From Paenibacillus sp. FSL H8-0548 (GTDB lineage Bacteria > Bacillota > Bacilli > Paenibacillales > Paenibacillaceae), in NCBI RefSeq assembly GCF_038630985.1, contig NZ_CP152049.1:5166501-5230500 (forward strand): a stretch of 64,000 bases of DNA, read 5' to 3'. Every line of letters begins with the position of its first letter. The stretch's first letter is position 1. Positions 60,896 to 64,000 of this stretch are shown in pieces. Position numbers and translations under genes: made by a program. The notes beneath the pieces were generated by a model that did no database searches, was not told the origin of the DNA, and was given only the letters and a program-made list of their open reading frames with translations.

Positions 60896-61765
60896 TTAGG
60901 CAAGCTTTCTGATTCGAAGCTTTTTTATAATAATGCCGTGAGAAGGAGAGAACAGAAAAGCAATGATGAACAGCAGCAATGCCGCGCAAACCATACAGCC
61001 TGCGATTGATGCATCCAGCAAAACAGCCGCTCCATAGCCGATAAATGTACTCATAATGCCGATGAGCACACTCCAAGCGATCATAATTCCGAGCCGATCC
61101 GTCAACAAGTATGCCGTTGAGGCGGGAATAATCAGCATTCCTACAACGAGAATTGCACCTACGCTCTCAAAGGAGCTGACCGTCGCCATGGATACAAGAC
61201 CCATCAATAAATAATGGAAAAAAGCAACTGGTATGCCGATAGCTGCCGCTAGCGCCGGATCGAATGCACAAAGCTTAAATTGCTTGTAGAACAAACCAAT
61301 TACCGTTGTAATAACGAGCAGCGTTACACCGAGCAGCCACACCGCCTTCGGTCCCATATTCACGCCGCCCAGCTCCCAAATATTCCAGTGAACATAAGCG
61401 ATTTCACCATATAAAATCGCATCCTGGTCCAAATGCACCTGACGCGCATATAAGCTGACCAATACTACGCCTATCGCGAAAAGAGCCGTAAACACAACTC
61501 CGATCGAAGCGTCCGATTGAATACCGCTTTGCTGAAACATCTGAATAAGAAACGTCGTAAGCAAGCCGAATACTAGTGCTGCAAACATCATCAGCAGAGA
61601 ATCGCGCGAACCGCTGAGCAGAAACGCGATAACGATGCCCGGCATAACGGAATGGCTGATAGCATCGCCAATCATAGCCATCTTGCGAAGGACGAGAAAT
61701 ACACCAAGTACGCCGCAGCAGCTAGCTACGAGCGCGCCTGTTAGCAATATCCAAAAACCACTCAT
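60896..61765 (-). CDS. mntD: Metal ABC transporter permease, second subunit (MntD-like)
   Basis: 289 residues with about eight membrane helices. Landmarks are VLGVFLVLRKMAMIGDAISHSVMPGIVIAF (the ABC-3 family N-terminal region, about 20-50), and FKLCAFDPALAAAIGIP (about 165-181), where the ABC-3 permease meets the ATPase. It closes the order binding protein, ATPase, permease, permease, the MntABCD arrangement of Bacillus. It overlaps the first permease by 4 bp, with AAGGAGG upstream. Mn(II) is the favoured substrate from the two-permease layout, but Zn(II) cannot be excluded. Confidence 0.87.
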   Translation of the reverse strand: MSGFWILLTGALVASCCGVLGVFLVLRKMAMIGDAISHSVMPGIVIAFLLSGSRDSLLMMFAALVFGLLTTFLIQMFQQSGIQSDASIGVVFTALFAIGVVLVSLYARQVHLDQDAILYGEIAYVHWNIWELGGVNMGPKAVWLLGVTLLVITTVIGLFYKQFKLCAFDPALAAAIGIPVAFFHYLLMGLVSMATVSSFESVGAILVVGMLIIPASTAYLLTDRLGIMIAWSVLIGIMSTFIGYGAAVLLDASIAGCMVCAALLLFIIAFLFSPSHGIIIKKLRIRKLA

Positions 61766-62703
61766 AAGGCCGCCTCCTTCTTCGCTGTGCTCTCCATATG
61801 AAGCTCGTTTTCGCGGTGGAAGCGCTGCTTAACGGTTTTGCGCAGCAGCCGTTTCGCAATGATGCCACGCTGCGGGCCAAATAATATGGAAAAACAGAAC
61901 ATCAGAGTAGCCGCAAGCACTGTGACTGGGCCTGTTGGCAGATTCGAGACCGATGCACTTATCCATGTGCCTGCTGCGCCGCTGATTGCCCCGAATAAGC
62001 CTGACAATATAACCATTAGTCCCAATCGGTTCGTCCAGTACCTAGCTGATACGGCCGGTGTAATGAGCAGCGCTGCTACAAGCACAACGCCTACCGCTTG
62101 GATGCCCGCTACGACAGCAACTACAACTAATAACATCATTAATTGCTCTAGGAAAGCTACGGGATAACCGAGCCCCCTTGCAAAGCCCGGATCAAACGCG
62201 ATAATTTTGAATTGCTTAAAGAGCAGTGTACATATCGTTATTAGCGATACGCATACGATCGTCATCGTAATGACGTCAGAAGCGATCATCGAAGCTGCTT
62301 GCCCAAACATGAACTTATCCAGACCGGCCTGATTGCCGTAGCTGCCATGTTGGATTAACGTAAGGAGCACGATCCCTAGACCAAAAAATCCAGAGAGCAC
62401 AATTCCCATCGCTGCATCCTGCTTGAGCTTCGAGTTTCGAGTAATATAACCAATTCCGAATGTTGCGATAATTCCGGCTATGCCTGCGCCAATTAGAAAA
62501 ATCCCAATTGATTTTACTCCTGTAAGCATAAATGCGATGCAAATTCCTGGTAAAGCTGCATGCGCCAATGTGTCTCCCATTAAGCTTTGCTTCCTGAGAT
62601 AGGAGAAGCAGCCGATGACGCCGCTGCTAAGCCCAAGCAGCGTACAGCCAAGAAATATCCATTGCATATTAGGATCAGCCAGCATGGACCAAATTTGCTC
62701 CAT
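61762..62703 (-). CDS. mntC: Metal ABC transporter permease, first subunit (MntC-like)
   Basis: 313 residues, about eight membrane helices. It has the same landmarks as its partner: SYLRKQSLMGDTLAHAALPGICIAF (about 38-62) and FKIIAFDPGFARGLGYP (about 165-181). A longer C-terminal cytoplasmic tail (KRLLRKTVKQRFHRENELHM) sets it apart. ATG 62703 (MEQIWSML) is preferred over GTG 62709, because AAAGGATGA lies about 10 nt before it. Coupled with the ATPase stop and the second permease start. Confidence 0.87.
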   Translation of the reverse strand: MEQIWSMLADPNMQWIFLGCTLLGLSSGVIGCFSYLRKQSLMGDTLAHAALPGICIAFMLTGVKSIGIFLIGAGIAGIIATFGIGYITRNSKLKQDAAMGIVLSGFFGLGIVLLTLIQHGSYGNQAGLDKFMFGQAASMIASDVITMTIVCVSLITICTLLFKQFKIIAFDPGFARGLGYPVAFLEQLMMLLVVVAVVAGIQAVGVVLVAALLITPAVSARYWTNRLGLMVILSGLFGAISGAAGTWISASVSNLPTGPVTVLAATLMFCFSILFGPQRGIIAKRLLRKTVKQRFHRENELHMESTAKKEAAL

Positions 62704-62705
62704 TG

Positions 62706-63521
62706 TCACTCATCCTTTCCGTCTAGCGATGACCGGGAATGCAGGCTGCGATCTAGGAAGGCAAGTCTGCCGCCATAGGTATGCTGCAGCAGCCCCTGTG
62801 TAAAGATTTGTTCAGTGGGGCCGAAGCCTTGAACCTCTACATTCAGCAGCAGCACAGAATCAAAATAATCCTGAACGGTCGCAAGATCATGATGGACGAC
62901 AATAACCGTTTTCCCCTGCAGCTTCAGCTCCTGCAGCAGCGTGATGATCGCCTTTTCTGTCGCAGCATCAACGCCTGCGAAGGGCTCATCCATAAAGTAC
63001 AGCTTCGCATCCTGAGCCAGCGCTCGTGCCAGGAAGACACGCTGCTGCTGTCCTCCTGAGAGCTGACTGATCTGTCTTCCTGCGTAATCAGCCATGCCAA
63101 CCTTGCTTAGACACTCCAGCGCGAGCGCCTTATCCTTTGCCGATGGACGGCGAAACCATCCAAGATGCCCATAGCGTCCCATAAGTACAACATCCAGCGC
63201 ATTTGTTGGAAAATCCCAATCGACGGATTCCCGCTGCGGCACGTAGCCAATCATTCTGCGCTGCTGTTTATAAGGCTTTCCGTATACGAGCACCTCTCCG
63301 CTAATGCTCGGTATAAGCCCGAGCGCTGCCTTCATCAAGGTCGATTTGCCAGCGCCATTCGGACCGATTACGCCGATCAGCTCTCCTTCGGTTACTTCAA
63401 AGGACACATTTTTCAGCACTGGCTTCTTCTGATAGGCAACACTTAATCCTGTTATGCTCAGCGGAGCTATCGTCTTCGTATTCGGTTTGACTTCTGTATG
63501 AATCTGACTCATCATTATCAC
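62706..63521 (-). CDS. mntB: Metal ABC transporter ATPase (MntB-like)
   Basis: 271 residues. Walker A GPNGAGKSTLMKAAL (about 54-68), Q-loop GYVPQRESVDW, signature LSGGQQQRVFLARAL (about 155-169), Walker B KLYFMDEPFAGVD and H-loop VIVVHHDL are present. The metal-family feature GRYGHLGWFRRPS (about 115-127) is typical of the ABC-3 (Mn/Zn) class. It energises the two overlapping permeases. The start is GTG 63521; in-frame ATGs at 63515 and 63512 are also possible (AAGGAAAGCGA upstream). It lies 23 bp after the binding-protein gene's end. Confidence 0.9.
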   Translation of the reverse strand: MIMMSQIHTEVKPNTKTIAPLSITGLSVAYQKKPVLKNVSFEVTEGELIGVIGPNGAGKSTLMKAALGLIPSISGEVLVYGKPYKQQRRMIGYVPQRESVDWDFPTNALDVVLMGRYGHLGWFRRPSAKDKALALECLSKVGMADYAGRQISQLSGGQQQRVFLARALAQDAKLYFMDEPFAGVDAATEKAIITLLQELKLQGKTVIVVHHDLATVQDYFDSVLLLNVEVQGFGPTEQIFTQGLLQHTYGGRLAFLDRSLHSRSSLDGKDE

Positions 63522-63544
63522 TCGCTTTCCTTGCCATTGTTATG

Positions 63545-64000
63545 CTATTTCAAAGCGGCTACAATCGTATCCACATTATGTCTAACCATACCGATATAAG
63601 TTCCTTCTACCGTTCCTGCATCACCCATAGCATCGGAGAAGAGCTCTCCGCCAATTTTCACCTCATGCCCTAATTGGCGCGCACCTTCGATGACCGATTC
63701 AATCGATTTTTTTGGAACGCTGGATTCGATAAATACCGCTTTTATTTTTTTCTCAACGAGGTAGTCACGCAGCTTGCTAACATCCTTTGAGCCATATTCA
63801 GACATCGTATTCATGCCTTGTAAACCCGTGACAGTCAACCCGTATGCTTCGCCAAAATATCCGAAAGCATCATGAGCCGTTACGAGAATGCGGCTTTCCT
63901 CAGGAATTAGCGCGATTTGCTCCCTCGCATAAGTATCCAGCTCTTCAAGCTGCTTGATATAGGCTGCTGCATTCTCCTTGTAATAATCAGCATGGGAAGC
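63545..64000 (-). CDS. mntA: Metal-binding protein of the Mn/Zn importer (MntA/TroA-like), truncated by window edge
   Basis: Only the C-terminal 151 residues are in the window; the signal peptide and N-terminal lobe lie past 64000. The visible part reads ENAAAYIKQLEELDTYAREQ, then ILVTAHDAFGYFGEAYGLTV (histidine and tyrosine of the family), GLQGMNTMSEYGSKD, IKAVFIESSVPKKSIESVIE (metal-family ESS motif) and LFSDAMGDAGTVEGTYIGMVRHN. These are the landmarks of cluster A-I (TroA/PsaA/MntA) proteins that bind Mn(II) or Zn(II). It is first gene of the operon in this window; its promoter and any MntR or Zur site lie outside. Confidence 0.88.
   Translation of the reverse strand, partial: ASHADYYKENAAAYIKQLEELDTYAREQIALIPEESRILVTAHDAFGYFGEAYGLTVTGLQGMNTMSEYGSKDVSKLRDYLVEKKIKAVFIESSVPKKSIESVIEGARQLGHEVKIGGELFSDAMGDAGTVEGTYIGMVRHNVDTIVAALK

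Overview
The window looks like chromosomal DNA of a spore-forming, Gram-positive member of the Paenibacillaceae, most likely Paenibacillus. The clues are a Sda sporulation checkpoint protein, a YheC/YheD-type spore-coat ATP-grasp protein, a collagen-like (probably exosporium) protein, a large S-layer-anchored GH43 enzyme, several copper-amine-oxidase-type 'stalk' domains, a BceRSAB-type antibiotic-stress module and TTG/GTG starts behind strong GGAGG ribosome sites. The genus is inferred from gene content; no marker such as 16S rRNA is present. No rRNA, tRNA, CRISPR array, prophage or intact insertion sequence was seen.

Layout. 1-7.7 kb: an NDH-2 NADH dehydrogenase (cut by the left edge), YumC-type ferredoxin-NADP reductase, sda behind a cluster of DnaA boxes, a spore-coat ATP-grasp protein, topoisomerase III and a membrane metallophosphoesterase. 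7.9-14.5 kb: a Fur-boxed siderophore uptake locus with two FecCD permeases, an unusual non-lipidated binding protein fused to stalk domains, a small lipoprotein and a divergent AraC regulator carrying its own binding-protein domain (Btr-like). No ATPase is encoded there. 14.6-15.1 kb: a non-coding array of four 123-bp tandem repeats. 15.3-20.0 kb: a phosphatase-like protein, an unknown protein, a methyltransferase/saccharopine-dehydrogenase-like gene pair and a divergent LuxR-type regulator. 20.2-25.1 kb: one 1650-residue surface enzyme (GH43, carbohydrate-binding, SGNH esterase, coiled repeats, SLH). 25.6-34.7 kb: a VOC protein, a small conserved Paenibacillus-type protein, a quinone-reductase-like flavoprotein, a LysR regulator divergent from an iron/phosphonate-type ABC importer, a phosphoesterase, an EF-hand-like repeat protein and the collagen-like protein. 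34.8-41.8 kb: a Bce-type module, then a GAF / PAS-kinase / NarL-regulator triad resembling NreABC with a palindromic operator. 42.1-46.4 kb: a candidate structured RNA, a zinc-ribbon membrane protein, an IscA/HesB carrier, MqnE of futalosine menaquinone synthesis, a second NDH-2-like protein, YuzB and a NifU-like carrier. 46.5-60.7 kb: an SDR, a HEPN-domain protein, heme A synthase CtaA, a thioredoxin, two lipoproteins with stalk-like segments (one a polysaccharide deacetylase), a VanRS-like two-component system, a MurJ/YtgP-like flippase, ThuA, DUF456, a HAD phosphatase and a sugar-type binding protein. 60.9-64 kb: an MntABCD-type Mn/Zn importer cut by the right edge.

Several genes fit a respiratory/redox theme (two NDH-2-like proteins, YumC, MqnE, CtaA, IscA and Nfu-type carriers, a possible nitrate/oxygen-type regulator). 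Others are metal uptake (siderophore, Fe/phosphonate-type, Mn/Zn) and envelope sensing or remodelling. Intergenic space holds two families of dispersed palindromic repeats as well as the tandem array. The least explained parts are the candidate RNA at about 42.07-42.34 kb, the repeat families and the stalk-fused siderophore-binding protein.
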